Shown here: positions 16,936 through 25,426 of the stretch, piece by piece | Layout: the number at the start of each line of letters is the position of its first letter | Position numbering within the stretch: position 1 is the stretch's first letter | Translations under genes and position numbers: made by a program | Notes under the pieces: generated by a model | What the model saw: the letters and a program-made list of their open reading frames with translations, nothing else | What the model was told of the DNA's origin: nothing | The model's database searches: none | Assembly: GCF_009618275.1 (NCBI RefSeq) | Contig: NZ_WIAD01000051.1 | Location: 1-43,046, forward strand | From: Roseimaritima sediminicola | Lineage (GTDB): Bacteria; Planctomycetota; Planctomycetia; Pirellulales; Pirellulaceae | DNA length: 43,046 nt | Direction: 5' to 3'

Positions 16936-18098
16936 TGATGTCCACGGCCTCGGAAACCAGCCGTCCCCCATCGTGGCCCTCGCCCACGGCCGCCTACATC
17001 CACATTCCGTTCTGCCGGCACCGTTGCGGGTACTGCAACTTTTCGGTCCTGGCCGGCCGGGATGATTTGGCGGATCGTTTTCTCGAGGCGCTGCGGTGGG
17101 AACTGTCGCGGCTGGAGCAACCGCAGACGGTCGACACCCTGTTCATCGGCGGTGGGACGCCGACGCATCTTCCGCCGGCTTGGTTGGAACGTCTGCTGCA
17201 GTTGCTGGCCGACTGGTTACCGCTGGCCGACGACGGCGAGTTTTCCGTAGAAGCCAACCCCGGCGACATCGACCGTCCGCGGCTGGAACGGCTCCGCGCC
17301 GCCGGCGTCAACCGCATCAGTCTAGGCGTCCAATCCTTTGCGGCCGACAAACTGCGAATCCTGCAGCGAGACCACGACGAAGCTCAGGCGCGGACGGCGG
17401 TGGAACAGGCTGCCGAGGCGCTTGGCAACGTCTCGATCGACCTGATTTTTGCCGCCCCCGAAGAAACGCTGGAAGGTTGGCAGCGAGACCTGGCGATCGC
17501 AGCCGAACTGCCGATCACGCACCTTTCGACCTATGCCCTGACGTTCGAGAAAGGCACCGAGTTTTGGACGCGGCGAGCTCGCGGCGGGCTGCGTCAGGCG
17601 GATGAAGACCTGGAGCTGCAGATGTATCAATACGCCCGGCAGGCGGGCGCCGCAGCCGGACTAGCACAGTACGAGATCTCCAATTTCGCCCGGCCCGGGC
17701 GGCAGTGCCGCCATAATTTGGGCTACTGGCGGGGCCGCCCCTGGTACGGATTCGGCCCCGGCGCTACCGGCTTTCTCGCTGGCCAGCGACGGACCAATCA
17801 TCGCAGCCCGACCACCTACATCCGGCGCTGCCTGGACGGTTCGGACCCCGCCCAGGAATGCGAAACCATAACCGTCGAACATTGGGCCTATGAACGAGCC
17901 GCGTTCGGCGTGCGGATGATCGAGGGCGTCGATCTAGAAGCGATCCGGCTCGATACCGAAGTGGACCTCCGCAAGACGCGTTCTCAGGAAATCGCCGACT
18001 GCCGACGCTGGGGATTAGTGCGATTAGAGGGCGAACATTTGCAACTTACCGAAAAAGGAATCGCCGTCGCCGATACGGTTTCGGCCGCTTTGTTGTAA
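16935..18098 (+). CDS. hemW: Radical SAM heme chaperone HemW
   Basis: 387 residues. YIHIPFCRHRCGYCNF carries the [4Fe-4S]-binding Cys27, Cys31 and Cys34; TLFIGGGTPTHL, EANPGD, GVNRISLGVQSF and SIDLIFAAPEETLEGW follow, then NLGYWRGRPWYGFGPGATGFL of HemW/HemN. These proteins were long named oxygen-independent coproporphyrinogen oxidase; HemW proper hands heme to targets. The protein lacks the N-terminal region of true HemN, supporting HemW. ATG 16935 or 16938 and even GTG 16926 are possible starts; 16935 overlaps the previous stop by one base. Confidence 0.9.
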   Translation: MMSTASETSRPPSWPSPTAAYIHIPFCRHRCGYCNFSVLAGRDDLADRFLEALRWELSRLEQPQTVDTLFIGGGTPTHLPPAWLERLLQLLADWLPLADDGEFSVEANPGDIDRPRLERLRAAGVNRISLGVQSFAADKLRILQRDHDEAQARTAVEQAAEALGNVSIDLIFAAPEETLEGWQRDLAIAAELPITHLSTYALTFEKGTEFWTRRARGGLRQADEDLELQMYQYARQAGAAAGLAQYEISNFARPGRQCRHNLGYWRGRPWYGFGPGATGFLAGQRRTNHRSPTTYIRRCLDGSDPAQECETITVEHWAYERAAFGVRMIEGVDLEAIRLDTEVDLRKTRSQEIADCRRWGLVRLEGEHLQLTEKGIAVADTVSAALL

Positions 18099-18112
18099 AA
18101 TGGGGGTTGTTC

Positions 18113-18180
18113 GAGTGTCGCCTTTCGCTCCGCGAAAGTTGCGAAGGACAACTACTTTCGCGGAGCGAAAGGCAACACTC
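18113..18180. repeat. Head-to-head pair of family B palindromes
   Basis: Two copies of CTTTCGC-TCC-GCGAAAG in opposite directions (18122-18138 and 18155-18171) inside a larger inverted repeat that begins GAGTGT (18113) and ends ACACTC (18175). It can fold as two small hairpins or one long one with a short loop near 18142-18148 and a TAG bulge. It lies between two co-directional genes and may end hemW transcription. Confidence 0.8.
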
Positions 18181-18221
18181 GCGATGGACTCGAACGATTC
18201 GATACCCGCGCACCCCCCCCG

Positions 18222-19196
18222 ATGAGGACAACGATGCAAACCAACATCCTGGCGGTCGCGGCTGGGCTGCGACGCTGCGTAGCTCTGCCCGTGCTGTGCG
18301 TGGTCGCGTTTGTCGGCTTGCTGTGTTTCACGCCCCAGGCTCAAGCACAGCGGCCGCCGCGCCGGGCCGCCGAAAAGAAAGAGCCGCCCTTTGAGGTGGT
18401 CGCCATCGAGACCAAGGATGGTGTCCGCTTGCGAGCCGCGTACTTTCCATCGGACAAAGGCAAAGATGCCGTGCCGGTGATGATTGTACATGAATGGGGC
18501 GGCCAAGCCGGGACGTACCTGCCGCTGGGGTTGGCCCTCAAGAAGGCCGGCTGTGCGGTGCTGATCCCCGACCTCCGCGGCCACGGTGGCAGCATGACCT
18601 ATCCCGGTCGCGCAGGTCAGGACGAGACCTTTGATCTCGGCAAGATGGGGCCTGCCGACGTCAGGCGGATGCTGACGATGGACCTGGAGTCCTGCAAAGC
18701 GTTCCTGAAAGAAAAGAACGACAAAGAAGAATTGAACTTGAACGCGCTGACCTTGATCGGCGTTAAAGAAGGCTGCGTCCTGGCACTGGAGTGGGCCGTG
18801 ACCGACTGGAACTTTCCCAGCATCGGGGCCCGCAAACAGGGGCAGGACGTCAAGGGATTCGTGCTGATTTCGCCTGAGCAGATCCACAAGGGACTGCGTG
18901 TGGAAACCGCCTTCCGTGATCGCTTCGTCTGGCGTCTGCCCACCCTGGTCGTCGCCGGGACGGGTTCGGCCGAAGCCAAGGACGCCGACGCGATCTACAA
19001 GCGACTGGTCAAACTGCGGGCCCGTGTGAACCGCGGCGACGCCGACGGTTTGGAGCTGCACATGGCCAAAGCCAATGCCAGCGGAGCGGCGCTGCTGCGA
19101 GCCGAACCCGAAGTGACCACGAAGATCGTCGAGTTCGTGCAGAACGAGATCATCGCGAACATCTTGAAATATCGCTGGGTTTCCCGCGCCGAATAG
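18222..19196 (+). CDS. Secreted alpha/beta-hydrolase-fold protein, nucleophile replaced
   Basis: 324 residues. A long hydrophobic signal (about 10-43, ending AQAQ) precedes the fold: VPVMIVHEWGGQAGTYLPLG (oxyanion region) and LIPDLRGHGGS are typical of dienelactone-hydrolase-like proteins. The nucleophile elbow GxSxG is GVKEG here, with Lys182 in place of Ser (codon AAA), and no other Ser-containing elbow is seen. The protein is probably not a serine hydrolase; a binding or structural role is possible. ATG 18234 is an alternative start. birA follows 18 bases after the stop. Confidence 0.78.
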   Translation: MRTTMQTNILAVAAGLRRCVALPVLCVVAFVGLLCFTPQAQAQRPPRRAAEKKEPPFEVVAIETKDGVRLRAAYFPSDKGKDAVPVMIVHEWGGQAGTYLPLGLALKKAGCAVLIPDLRGHGGSMTYPGRAGQDETFDLGKMGPADVRRMLTMDLESCKAFLKEKNDKEELNLNALTLIGVKEGCVLALEWAVTDWNFPSIGARKQGQDVKGFVLISPEQIHKGLRVETAFRDRFVWRLPTLVVAGTGSAEAKDADAIYKRLVKLRARVNRGDADGLELHMAKANASGAALLRAEPEVTTKIVEFVQNEIIANILKYRWVSRAE

Positions 19197-19214
19197 GGTT
19201 ACTGGACTGCGGTC

Positions 19215-20045
19215 ATGGACGATAGCCAAGCACGCTCGGCAGCCTCCCGATCTCCGGCTCCGCCGGTGGACCCGCTGGGCAGGCAGGCTCTGGAGCAATT
19301 GTTGCGTGAGGGCCATTGTCGCGACGCGATCCAACTGGCCGAAGCCGCTTCGACCAATTCCATCGCCCTGCGGCAACAGCGTCCCGTCGATCGCCTTCCA
19401 CTGCTGGTCCTGGCCGATCGACAACTCGCCGGCCGGGGACGGATGGGGCGGCAGTGGTACTCCGACGACGGCACACTGACGTTCTCGCTCAGACTGGCCG
19501 CCGACACATTGCCGCTGCCGGCCGAGCAGCGACCGTTGGTGGCGTTGGCCGCCGGGATGGGCGTCGCCGACGCGGTCGAATACTGCGTCAGTCCCACGCG
19601 TCCGCAGATCAAATGGCCCAACGATGTTTACCTGGGCGGACGCAAGGTCGCCGGGCTGTTGGTGGAAACCACCGACGAGGGCGCGGCAATCGTAGTCGGC
19701 GCGGGCTTGAACGTGACCACCGACTTCAGCCGCGCACCGGCCGAGGTCTCCCAGCGAGCGACTTCGATCGCCGCTGTCGCCAGTGGCGGGCTGTCGCGTT
19801 ATGGCCTGCTGCCCCGCGTGGTCGCCCAGATGCTCTCGCGCATCGATCAACTTGTCTATCAACGGGCGGATTGGTTGGCGGATTACCGGCTGCGCTGCAT
19901 GTTGACCGGTCGCGAAGTGATTCTCCGCCGCCCCGACCGGAACGTCCGTGGCGTGGTCGTCGGGATCGACGAACACGGAGCCTTGTTGTTGCAGACACCG
20001 GCCGGTGCCCAAGCCGTACACGCTGGCGAGATCGAACTGGTATAA
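19215..20045 (+). CDS. birA: Biotin-[acetyl-CoA-carboxylase] ligase
   Basis: 276 residues. EAASTNSIAL, the biotinyl-AMP loop GRGRMGRQW at 73-81, KWPNDVYLGGRKVAGLLVE (from Lys133) and VVGAGLNV are the hallmark motifs of biotin protein ligase; the C-terminal SH3-like domain (about 225-276) ends it. There is no N-terminal winged helix, so it should only attach biotin to carboxylase carrier proteins and not repress biotin genes. It converges on queD across a family A repeat array. Confidence 0.92.
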   Translation: MDDSQARSAASRSPAPPVDPLGRQALEQLLREGHCRDAIQLAEAASTNSIALRQQRPVDRLPLLVLADRQLAGRGRMGRQWYSDDGTLTFSLRLAADTLPLPAEQRPLVALAAGMGVADAVEYCVSPTRPQIKWPNDVYLGGRKVAGLLVETTDEGAAIVVGAGLNVTTDFSRAPAEVSQRATSIAAVASGGLSRYGLLPRVVAQMLSRIDQLVYQRADWLADYRLRCMLTGREVILRRPDRNVRGVVVGIDEHGALLLQTPAGAQAVHAGEIELV

Positions 20046-20107
20046 GCGTGCCGCAGTCCAGGCCAGGGCATCACGCTCGCTCTGGCGAGGTCTTTTTCTT
20101 TTTTCTT

Positions 20108-20207
20108 CACAGGCTGGAAGCCTATGCCACTGGTTCACAGGCTGGAAGCCTATGCCACTGGTTCACTATGCCACTGGTTCACAGGCTGGAAGCCTATGCC
20201 ACTGGTT
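20108..20207. repeat. Family A repeat array, four units, one lacking its palindrome
   Basis: Units of 28 bases starting CACAGGCTGGAAGCC and ending ATGCCACTGGTT at 20108, 20136 and 20180, with a 16-base unit at 20164-20179 that lacks exactly the 12 bases AGGCTGGAAGCC. The array lies between birA and queD (convergent). The last unit contains the queD stop codon. Confidence 0.9.
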
Positions 20208-20631
20208 CGGCGGAGACTTCGGCGCAGCTCTCTTCGGATTCCCAGATCACGACGCGTTTGGCACGCGCCCCGGTGCCTTCCAGCATCTCGGGACAGGCGA
20301 CCTCCAGGAGGTATTTCGCCAGATTCTCGGCGGTGGGATTGTAGGGCAGCTCGAAGACGCGGTGCGGGTTGGTCGAACGGATCGCCTGCAGGGCTTCGCT
20401 GTCCTGATCCCACAGCAGGAACGCGTGATCCCAGTGTTCGTCCAGCCAACCTTTGCAGCGGATTTTCAACAGTTTGAAATCGATCACGCGCCCGACCTCG
20501 TCCTGTTTGTCCGCCACCACATGGAACTCGGCGACATAATTATGGCCGTGCAGATTGACGCATTTGCCGTCGTGATTCAGCAGACGATGACCCGCGCAGA
20601 ACGTAACGCGTCGCATCACGGTCAATGACAT
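20194..20631 (-). CDS. queD: 6-carboxytetrahydropterin synthase QueD-like
   Basis: 145 residues. FCAGHRL (His15), GKCVNLHGHNY (Cys24, His28, His30) give the zinc ligands and catalytic Cys of the QueD/PTPS family; later LDEHWDHAFLL and PYNPTAENLAKYL match too, with Glu near the C-terminus (VIWESEES). It converts dihydroneopterin triphosphate to 6-carboxytetrahydropterin for queuosine-type 7-deazaguanine synthesis. The last residues EPVA and the TAG stop come from the edge of a family A repeat, so the natural C-terminus was probably altered by repeat insertion. It follows mazG by 19 bases. Confidence 0.9.
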   Translation of the reverse strand: MSLTVMRRVTFCAGHRLLNHDGKCVNLHGHNYVAEFHVVADKQDEVGRVIDFKLLKIRCKGWLDEHWDHAFLLWDQDSEALQAIRSTNPHRVFELPYNPTAENLAKYLLEVACPEMLEGTGARAKRVVIWESEESCAEVSAEPVA

Positions 20632-20650
20632 AGAACGATCCTAAGGGTTG

Positions 20651-20998
20651 CTAGGGATTTTGGAGTTTTGGATTATCGCGGTGACGCCGGGCGTCCCGCA
20701 GGGTTTTCTTTTCCAGATTGCGTGTCAGGGCGGTCTCGAGATCGATGCCCGATTGGTTGGCCAGGCAGATGGTCACGAACAACACATCGGCCAGCTCGTC
20801 GGCCAGATCTCCCGGCGTTTGTCCCGCCTTGTAGCTCTGCTCGCCCTCGGTCCGGGACAGTACGCGAGCCACTTCGCCGACCTCCTCGACCAACTGAGCC
20901 AGATTGGTCAGCGGATCGAAGTAGCGGACACCGAGCGTCTGGATCCACTGGTCGACCTCTTGCTGGGCCCCGCGCAGCGACAATGCATCCTCGGACAT
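20651..20998 (-). CDS. MazG-like nucleotide pyrophosphohydrolase
   Basis: 115 residues, single-domain all-alpha NTP-PPase. NLAQLVEEVGEVARVL carries the ExxE pair and GDLADELADVLFVTICLAN the second ExxD metal motif. Such proteins hydrolyse (d)NTPs, including damaged ones, to the monophosphate. Its ATG directly abuts the stop of the upstream coiled-coil gene (no gap), and queD follows, so the three form one operon. Confidence 0.86.
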   Translation of the reverse strand: MSEDALSLRGAQQEVDQWIQTLGVRYFDPLTNLAQLVEEVGEVARVLSRTEGEQSYKAGQTPGDLADELADVLFVTICLANQSGIDLETALTRNLEKKTLRDARRHRDNPKLQNP

Positions 20999-22492
20999 CT
21001 AGGGTTGCTCTCTCGATTCGGGCGGCGGACGCAAACGGTCGAAGTACTGCCGCACGGTGCGGCGGTGGCCGATCGGCAACGGTTCGCGCTGTAACACCGC
21101 TTCGGCTTGGCGGCGATACTCCTGATACTGCTGGGCGTAGGCTTGCCGAGACGAGGTTCCTTCGAACTGGGTTTCGTCTTCCCCGGCCCGCTGACGCTGG
21201 CCACCGGTGGCGGCCTGTTGGCCCGTAATCTGTTCACGCTGGCGCTGCGAATCCAACGGGTCGGCTTCGCCCTGATCCGGCTGGCCGGCCGTGCCGCGTC
21301 CCCACTGCTGCGAAGCCCGATCGGATTTTTGGTTGCTGTCACCGGGCTGGTTGCCGCCCTGGTTGCCCCGAGCCTGAGCCTTGGTTTCGGCCACCTGATT
21401 CAACTGCGCCGCCATGCTCTGGTCGACTTGCTGTTGGGTCGCCTGCCTCTGGGCCATGTCCGCCAACTGGCGGAGGGCCTTTTGGGTTTCGGCGGCGTCT
21501 TGTTGCTCGAGCGCCTGCTGCAGTTGTTCCGCCGCTTGAGTCGCGTCGCCGGGTTGTTTGCCGCCGGCCTCCTCGATCTGCTTTTTCAGGTTGTCCGAAA
21601 CCGCTCGCCGCTGGCTATCGGAGATCCGTTCGGGATCGACATCTCGCAGCTGCTCCGCCGCCTGCTCGAATTGGCCGTCGCGCAGCGCGCTAGCGGCCTC
21701 CTGCAGGGCGTCGGCGGGTTCGATCGCCTCGGCCAACTCCTGCAGCTCCTCGGCGTGGCCGGCTGCGGCCAGTTGTTCGCGAGCCTGCTCGATCGCCTGC
21801 TGCATCTCCGACAGGGTTGCCAGTCGCTGGCGCGGATCCGCGCTGGCCTGCTGTAGCTGCGTCGACAATTCGTTTAATCGCTCCTCTAATTCCAGCAATT
21901 GCTGACGCTGCTGATCGGAGAGTGGCTGGGTGAGCGATTCGTCCAGAGCCGCTTGCAGCGAATCCTGCAATGCCATCGCCGTGCCGTCCTTGACCGAGGC
22001 ACCGACCGCGACCGCGTCTCGGTCCAATTGGCTGTAGAACACCAGTAATCCGATGGCCAGGGCCATTGTCGCGGCGGTTCTCACGGCCGCTCGCGAAGGG
22101 TCGATGGGTACGCAGTCGCCTGGGCGCACTTTGCGCAGGTGCAGCACCGTATCGGCCACCTGCAGACGCTGCAGCGGATCCGGATGCGGTAACGTCGCAA
22201 ACTGCAGGGCCGAAGCCGTGCGGTCCTTCATGGCATAATACTGATCGATCGCCGCGGCAGCGTCGGCCGGTCCGAAGCGTCGGCCGGCCGCGACGGCCAC
22301 AGCGACGATCCAGGCGATCGGCGGCACCGCGAACGACCAAACGGGGACAGGAGCGGGTACCCAGCGAGCGACCAACACCAGCAGCATCGTGGCGGCCAGC
22401 AGCGGCACGAGCGCGAGGGAGGCCACGTGCGTCACATGCCGCAACCACATTCGCCGCCGCACGGCTGACAACAGGGTGGAGAGAGGCTGCAT
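20999..22492 (-). CDS. Membrane-anchored Gln-rich coiled-coil protein
   Basis: 497 residues from ATG 22492. Two membrane helices lie at about 20-70 (LALVPLLAATMLLVLVARW, SFAVPPIAWIVAVAVAA) and a third near 140-160; the rest is long, Gln/Glu/Ala-rich coiled coil (about 190-410), then a low-complexity Gly/Gln-rich stretch and a C-terminal YRRQAEAVLQREPLP block. It resembles DUF4175-like proteins, but I cannot confirm the family. The frame is open to 22666, yet that would overlap the divergent sigma gene and its promoter, so 22492 is preferred. First gene of the mazG-queD operon; function unknown. Confidence 0.7.
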   Translation of the reverse strand: MQPLSTLLSAVRRRMWLRHVTHVASLALVPLLAATMLLVLVARWVPAPVPVWSFAVPPIAWIVAVAVAAGRRFGPADAAAAIDQYYAMKDRTASALQFATLPHPDPLQRLQVADTVLHLRKVRPGDCVPIDPSRAAVRTAATMALAIGLLVFYSQLDRDAVAVGASVKDGTAMALQDSLQAALDESLTQPLSDQQRQQLLELEERLNELSTQLQQASADPRQRLATLSEMQQAIEQAREQLAAAGHAEELQELAEAIEPADALQEAASALRDGQFEQAAEQLRDVDPERISDSQRRAVSDNLKKQIEEAGGKQPGDATQAAEQLQQALEQQDAAETQKALRQLADMAQRQATQQQVDQSMAAQLNQVAETKAQARGNQGGNQPGDSNQKSDRASQQWGRGTAGQPDQGEADPLDSQRQREQITGQQAATGGQRQRAGEDETQFEGTSSRQAYAQQYQEYRRQAEAVLQREPLPIGHRRTVRQYFDRLRPPPESREQP

Positions 22493-22633
22493 GGGTTCGC
22501 GAAACAAAACAGAAACAAATAAAAGGCTGAAGGGCCGCGGCACTTGGGGACGGCGGCCACCTGCCACCGTTGAGCATACCAGGGCACCGTCGATGCGGTA
22601 AGATATGGAAAACGCTTCCATAAGGAACCTCGA

Positions 22634-23308
22634 ATGGCCAAATCGATCTGGCCTCAGTCCGATCAAACCCGCGATCTACTGGCCGCGGCCAAGCGTGGCG
22701 ACGACGAAGCGATCAACCAATTGCTCGATCGCCATCGTGATCCCGTCCGCCGCCTTGTCCAGCTGCGTCTGGACCGCCGCTTGCAACAGCGGGTGGACGT
22801 CAGCGACGTGGTCCAGGACGTGTTGCTCGAAGCCAACGGTCGGTTGCAGGCCTACCTGGACAATCCGGTCATGGCGTTCCATCTGTGGCTGCGGCAAATC
22901 GCTTGGGACCACATGATCGACGCCTACCGCCGGCATCGCCGCAGCGCAAAACGCAATATGGACCGCGAACAACCGTTGGCCGCTCCGGCCGGCCCGGACC
23001 ACAGCACGATCCAGCTGGCGGCCCAGTTGGCCGGCCGCGAAATCACCCCCCAAGCCGCCGCGGTCCAGCGTGAATTGGCCCAGCAGGTTGAACAGGCAAT
23101 TGCCCAACTGGATGAACCGGATCGCGACATCCTTATCATGCGGCACTACGAGCACCTCTCGAACCAGGAGGTCGCCGAGGCGCTGCAGCTGACGCCGCCG
23201 GCCGCCAGCATGCGATACCTGCGAGCGATGCGTCGTTTGCGCGAACGCATGGATGGCTCCGCTGGCGATCCGCCTTCGGCGGTTCCCAAACGATCGGACC
23301 AGGCGTGA
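22634..23308 (+). CDS. ECF-type RNA polymerase sigma factor
   Basis: 224 residues. Region 2: HRDPVRRLVQLRLDRRLQQRVDVSDVVQDVLLEA ... FHLWLRQIAWDHMIDAYRRH; region 4: LDEPDRDILIMRHYEHLSNQEVAEAL with helix-turn-helix, then PPAASMRYLRAMRRLRERM. The long acidic/Ala linker of about 50 residues between them is usual in planctomycete ECF factors linked to kinases. The stop overlaps the kinase GTG start (GTGA), so both are made in fixed ratio; the kinase may control this factor in place of an anti-sigma protein. ATG 22634 follows TAAGGAACC, a fair ribosome site. Confidence 0.92.
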   Translation: MAKSIWPQSDQTRDLLAAAKRGDDEAINQLLDRHRDPVRRLVQLRLDRRLQQRVDVSDVVQDVLLEANGRLQAYLDNPVMAFHLWLRQIAWDHMIDAYRRHRRSAKRNMDREQPLAAPAGPDHSTIQLAAQLAGREITPQAAAVQRELAQQVEQAIAQLDEPDRDILIMRHYEHLSNQEVAEALQLTPPAASMRYLRAMRRLRERMDGSAGDPPSAVPKRSDQA

Positions 23309-25047
23309 ACGAAGCAGAATCACAACCGCGCGAGCCCGTAGATCCGGCGCAGGAAGGCGAGCCCGCAGAGCCCGCGCAGGAAGGCCGCGAAGACGTCTCG
23401 CACAACGCCCGGGAACTGCGGTTGGCGACGGTCCTGAGCGAGATGAGCGACCGGGTTGCCGAAGGACAGGCCATCGATCTGGAACAGTGGTGCGAGGACC
23501 ATCCGGACCTCGCAGCGGACCTGCGTCAGTTGTGGGGAGCCGTCCTGGTGGCCGACGCCACGGGCGTAGCGCAAAGGCCTCGGGCTGCGTCGAGCACTGC
23601 GGGCGAACCGGCCGACGGCGGTCTGTGGCAGCCGATTGCGCTGCCCACCCGAATCGGTGACTACCTGTTGCTGGAGGAACTGGGGCGCGGCGGGATGGGC
23701 GTAGTATTCTTGGCCCGGCAGATCAGCCTGGACCGCGAGGTCGCCGTCAAGATGATTCTTCGCGAACGCCTGGCCAGCGACGCCGACCGCCAACGGTTCC
23801 TGGCCGAAGCCGCCGCGACCGCACGCCTGGAACATCCCAATATCGTACCGATCTACGAGGTCGACGATATGGATGGTCGACCTTTCTTCAGCATGAAATA
23901 CATTCATGGTTTGACGCTGGCCGACCGGCTTCACGAAGGTCCCCTGCCCCAGCGGGCCGCCGCCAAGATCGTGGTTCCGATCGCCCGCGCGATCGCCGAA
24001 GCCCATCGACACGGCATCCTGCACCGCGACATCAAGCCTTCGAATATTTTGCTCAGCGACGACGGGCCGCCGATGATCACCGACTTCGGCTTGGCCAAGC
24101 AGGATCACGCCCCGCACAGTTTGACGCAGAGCGGCATGATCCTGGGGACGCCGGCTTACATGGCCCCCGAACAAGCCGCCGCCCGCCGCGAACAACTGGG
24201 ACCGGCCAGCGATGTGTACAGCCTGGGCAGCGTGCTGTACCACGCCCTGACCGGACGCGCGCCGCTGATCGCCGACACGCCCGTCGAACTGATGATGAAG
24301 GTGATCGAACAGGATCCGCCGCCGCCGCGAGTGCTGCGTCCGAACCTGAATCGCGACCTGGAAATGATCGTCGTCCGCTGCTTGCAGAAACCACCGGACC
24401 TGCGCTACCAAGACGCCGATCAGTTGGCCGATGATCTCGAAGCGTTCTTGAACAACGAACCGGTGGCCGCCCGCAGCGGACGCTTCAGCCAGATCGTGGC
24501 TCGGATGTTTCGCGACACGCACCACGTGACCGTGCTGGAGAACTGGGGCGTGCTGTGGATGTGGCACTCCCTGGCCCTGCTGATCGCCTGTTTTTTAACT
24601 TGGCTGCTGCAGCAAAACGGCGTGCAGAACCGCATTGCCTATGGGATGCTGTGGAGCGTCGGCCTGGGAACTTGGGCCGGCGTGTTTTGGATGCTGCGAC
24701 GACGGCTCGGACCGGTCACCTTTATCGAACGCCAAACCGCCCACGTTTGGGCGGCCAGCATGATCGGCGTGATGGTGCTGTTTCCGCTGGAGTGGTGGAT
24801 GCAGTTGCCGGTGCTAACGCTGTCGCCGGTTTTGGGCATCGTGACCGCGATGGTCTTTCTGATCAAAGCCGGCATGTTCAGCGGCGCATTTTACCTGCAA
24901 TTCGCAGCCTTGCTGGCAACCTCGATCGCCATGGCGCTGTACCCGCAAGCGGCTCACTTGATCTTCGGCGTCGTCGCCGCGGTGTGTTTCTTCGTTCCCG
25001 GACTGAAGTACTCCCGGCAACGCATCGAAAGCCAACAGCGGCCGTAG
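23305..25047 (+). CDS. Transmembrane Ser/Thr protein kinase coupled to the ECF sigma factor
   Basis: 580 residues from GTG 23305. An N-terminal acidic stretch with a small duplication (PAQEGEPAEPAQEG) and an Asp/Leu-rich helical segment (about 36-85) precede the kinase domain: GRGGMG 127-132, Lys149 in VAVKM, HRDIKPSN 240-247, DFG 260-262, YMAPE about 285. After the kinase, five or six membrane helices occupy about 425-570, with no extracellular sensor domain, so any signal is probably sensed in the membrane. All catalytic residues are intact. It should phosphorylate Ser/Thr on targets, plausibly the co-encoded sigma factor. Ends in a repeat-filled region. Confidence 0.92.
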   Translation: MNEAESQPREPVDPAQEGEPAEPAQEGREDVSHNARELRLATVLSEMSDRVAEGQAIDLEQWCEDHPDLAADLRQLWGAVLVADATGVAQRPRAASSTAGEPADGGLWQPIALPTRIGDYLLLEELGRGGMGVVFLARQISLDREVAVKMILRERLASDADRQRFLAEAAATARLEHPNIVPIYEVDDMDGRPFFSMKYIHGLTLADRLHEGPLPQRAAAKIVVPIARAIAEAHRHGILHRDIKPSNILLSDDGPPMITDFGLAKQDHAPHSLTQSGMILGTPAYMAPEQAAARREQLGPASDVYSLGSVLYHALTGRAPLIADTPVELMMKVIEQDPPPPRVLRPNLNRDLEMIVVRCLQKPPDLRYQDADQLADDLEAFLNNEPVAARSGRFSQIVARMFRDTHHVTVLENWGVLWMWHSLALLIACFLTWLLQQNGVQNRIAYGMLWSVGLGTWAGVFWMLRRRLGPVTFIERQTAHVWAASMIGVMVLFPLEWWMQLPVLTLSPVLGIVTAMVFLIKAGMFSGAFYLQFAALLATSIAMALYPQAAHLIFGVVAAVCFFVPGLKYSRQRIESQQRP

Positions 25048-25061
25048 TGTCGCAGTGTCGC

Positions 25062-25078
25062 CTTTCGCTCCGCGAAAG
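25062..25078. repeat. Family B palindrome, single copy
   Basis: CTTTCGC-TCC-GCGAAAG followed by TAGCTTA; it is the left part of a B unit whose right part resumes at 25525, after the MITE-like element. It begins 15 bases after the kinase stop. Confidence 0.9.
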
Positions 25079-25249
25079 TAGCTTAGAGGAACCGTTCGGC
25101 AATAACTCCGTTGTATGCGGAATAGCCCAAGTTGCGTGCTGCGATACCGGCCGACTAGCGATGGACCGCTACGGATGGAAATGCGGTACCCTGGACGGAT
25201 TCCATGAGCGGAGAAGGCTTTGCTCGGAATCGCGGAGCGCTGGCATGCG

Positions 25250-25273
25250 GTAGCCCCAGGCGCGAGCCTGGGG
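25250..25273 (+). repeat. REP-like hairpin I with GTAG leader
   Basis: GTAG at 25250-25253 is followed at once by the perfect hairpin CCCCAGGC-GCGA-GCCTGGGG (25254-25273). This is the layout of REP elements recognised by RAYT proteins. Confidence 0.8.
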
Positions 25274-25297
25274 AAACGCAGCCGCACCATCCGCCAA

Positions 25298-25315
25298 GCC
25301 CTGGAAGGGCGACAT
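25298..25315 (-). repeat. Palindrome F, TCC loop, ATGTC leader
   Basis: On the minus strand ATGTC is followed by GCCCT-TCC-AGGGC and then TTGG. Leader, loop and tail match element E at 25358, but the stem differs. Confidence 0.75.
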
Positions 25316-25357
25316 GAATCAGTCCGTGTCAACAGGCGGGGGCGGCTACCGTAGTTC

Positions 25358-25375
25358 ATGCCGTCCCTCCGGGAC
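25358..25375 (+). repeat. Palindrome E, TCC loop, ATGCC leader
   Basis: ATGCC followed by GTCCC-TCC-GGGAC and TTGC. TTCATG precedes the leader as in element F. Confidence 0.75.
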
Positions 25376-25399
25376 TTGCGCGGTGGCGGGGTGTCCGGC

Positions 25400-25423
25400 C
25401 CCTGGGTTGGCACCCAGGGCTAC
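25400..25423 (-). repeat. REP-like hairpin H with GTAG leader
   Basis: Plus strand CCCTGGGT-TGGC-ACCCAGGG then CTAC; on the minus strand GTAG stands directly 5' of the hairpin. With E it forms an inverted pair. Confidence 0.78.
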
Positions 25424-25426
25424 CAC

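Noticed and set aside
18024-20138. 704-codon antisense frame
   Set aside because: It lies opposite hemW, the hydrolase and birA, which have clear family motifs; GC-rich codon use leaves long antisense frames open.
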